A stretch of DNA of 21,438 nucleotides from an archaeon (GTDB lineage Archaea; Iainarchaeota; Iainarchaeia; Iainarchaeales; GCA-2688035), in NCBI GenBank assembly GCA_030745815.1, contig JASLNX010000001.1:1-21438 (forward strand), given 5' to 3'. Numbering within the stretch: the first letter of the stretch is position 1; each line of letters begins with the position of its first letter. The translations under genes were made by a program, and so were the position numbers. Below the pieces are notes generated by a model. That model was given only the letters and a program-made list of their open reading frames with translations. It was not told the DNA's origin and ran no database searches. Below, in pieces: positions 21,114 through 21,438 of this stretch.

Positions 21114-21438
21114 TTATTCGCAGCCTAAGTATTTTTCGGTTTCCTTTGCAACGTTTATTAGAACTTTATGAGTACATTCTTTTTCTGAATCAAAAAATTC
21201 AACGTTTGAAATTACTTCTTTTTTTACAGAGCAATCCAACTTTGCTGAAGTGGCATTTTCCCGATCATATATTTCACCAAGAGGATGTACCAAGTCATCC
21301 GAATTTATTCCTTCTTCCTCCAGCAACTCCTTTGCCCTTTTATCCATCAATCGATTAAAGTTTCTGCACCATGGGGATGAAACACAGTCAGGAATGGACT
21401 CAAAGGTATAACTTGTGGAATCCAGCTGGCTTTTATCA
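21114..21438 (-). CDS. C-terminal part of a Cys-containing hypothetical protein (runs off right edge)
   Basis: The frame is open from the window edge to the stop at 21114, so at least 108 residues of a longer protein are seen. An internal ATG at 21347 could be mistaken for the start, but the frame continues upstream with IPDCVSSPWCRNFNRLMDKR. It then reads KELLEEEGINSDDLVHPLGE, KLDCSVKKEV, KECTHKVLINVAKETEKY and ends LGCE. Five cysteines, two of them in CVSSPWC, suggest a secreted, disulfide-bonded protein like the LRR lipoprotein nearby, but no signal peptide can be checked. Family not recognised. It ends 22 bases before repeat copy B. Confidence 0.6.
   Translation of the reverse strand, partial: DKSQLDSTSYTFESIPDCVSSPWCRNFNRLMDKRAKELLEEEGINSDDLVHPLGEIYDRENATSAKLDCSVKKEVISNVEFFDSEKECTHKVLINVAKETEKYLGCE

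Noticed and set aside
21114..21350. Complete 78-residue gene at the right edge
   Set aside because: The same frame stays open without a stop to the window edge and shows further cysteine-containing sequence, so it is treated as the end of a longer gene.

Overview
The window reads as a piece of an archaeal chromosome. The evidence is the start of an NMD3 ribosome-export factor homologue, a beta-CASP ribonuclease, an XPD-type iron-sulfur helicase, and many genes whose start codon lies about 25-28 bases downstream of a TATA-like box (leaderless transcripts), while internal operon genes carry Shine-Dalgarno sites. The oxygen-sensitive class III ribonucleotide reductase and the iron-sulfur proteins point to an anaerobe. 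The mix of small lipoproteins, membrane-anchored thiol oxidoreductases and many unrecognised small genes resembles DPANN-type archaea, but the lineage cannot be fixed from this sequence.

Left part (1-5870, minus strand): a compact run, in transcription order nrdD (body) > 48-residue glycyl-radical subunit > nrdG > DUF1858 CxxC protein > 2[4Fe-4S] ferredoxin > beta-CASP RNase > membrane protein > nmd3. The first three supply anaerobic dNTP synthesis. The notable feature is that the glycyl-radical site of the reductase is encoded by its own short ORF with a near-ideal Shine-Dalgarno. A 300-base AT-rich gap (5870-6168) holds the nrdD promoter and small inverted repeats.

Middle part: two membrane-anchored thioredoxin-fold proteins (CPHC and DsbA-like CPYC) and a small methyltransferase on the minus strand. 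Then, on the plus strand, a five-gene operon: AbrB-type regulator with a perfect palindromic operator, MacB/LolD-type ATPase, secreted CARDB/NEW3-like protein with C-terminal anchor, and two MacB/FtsX permeases (8521-13261).

Right part (13262-21438) looks accessory: a 53-residue cationic protein, unrecognised helical proteins, the XPD helicase, an LRR lipoprotein, a gene that appears frameshifted, a PsbP/DcrB-like lipoprotein overlapping a secreted transglutaminase-like protein, a 3'-truncated nitroreductase, and a Cys-containing protein running off the edge. Four GC-rich, GCCA-studded intergenic tracts occur here. Two of them (18801-18888 and, inverted, 20976-21092) share long conserved ends around a variable core and sit directly upstream of leaderless genes, so they form a small repeat family. 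No tRNA, rRNA, CRISPR array or transposase was seen.
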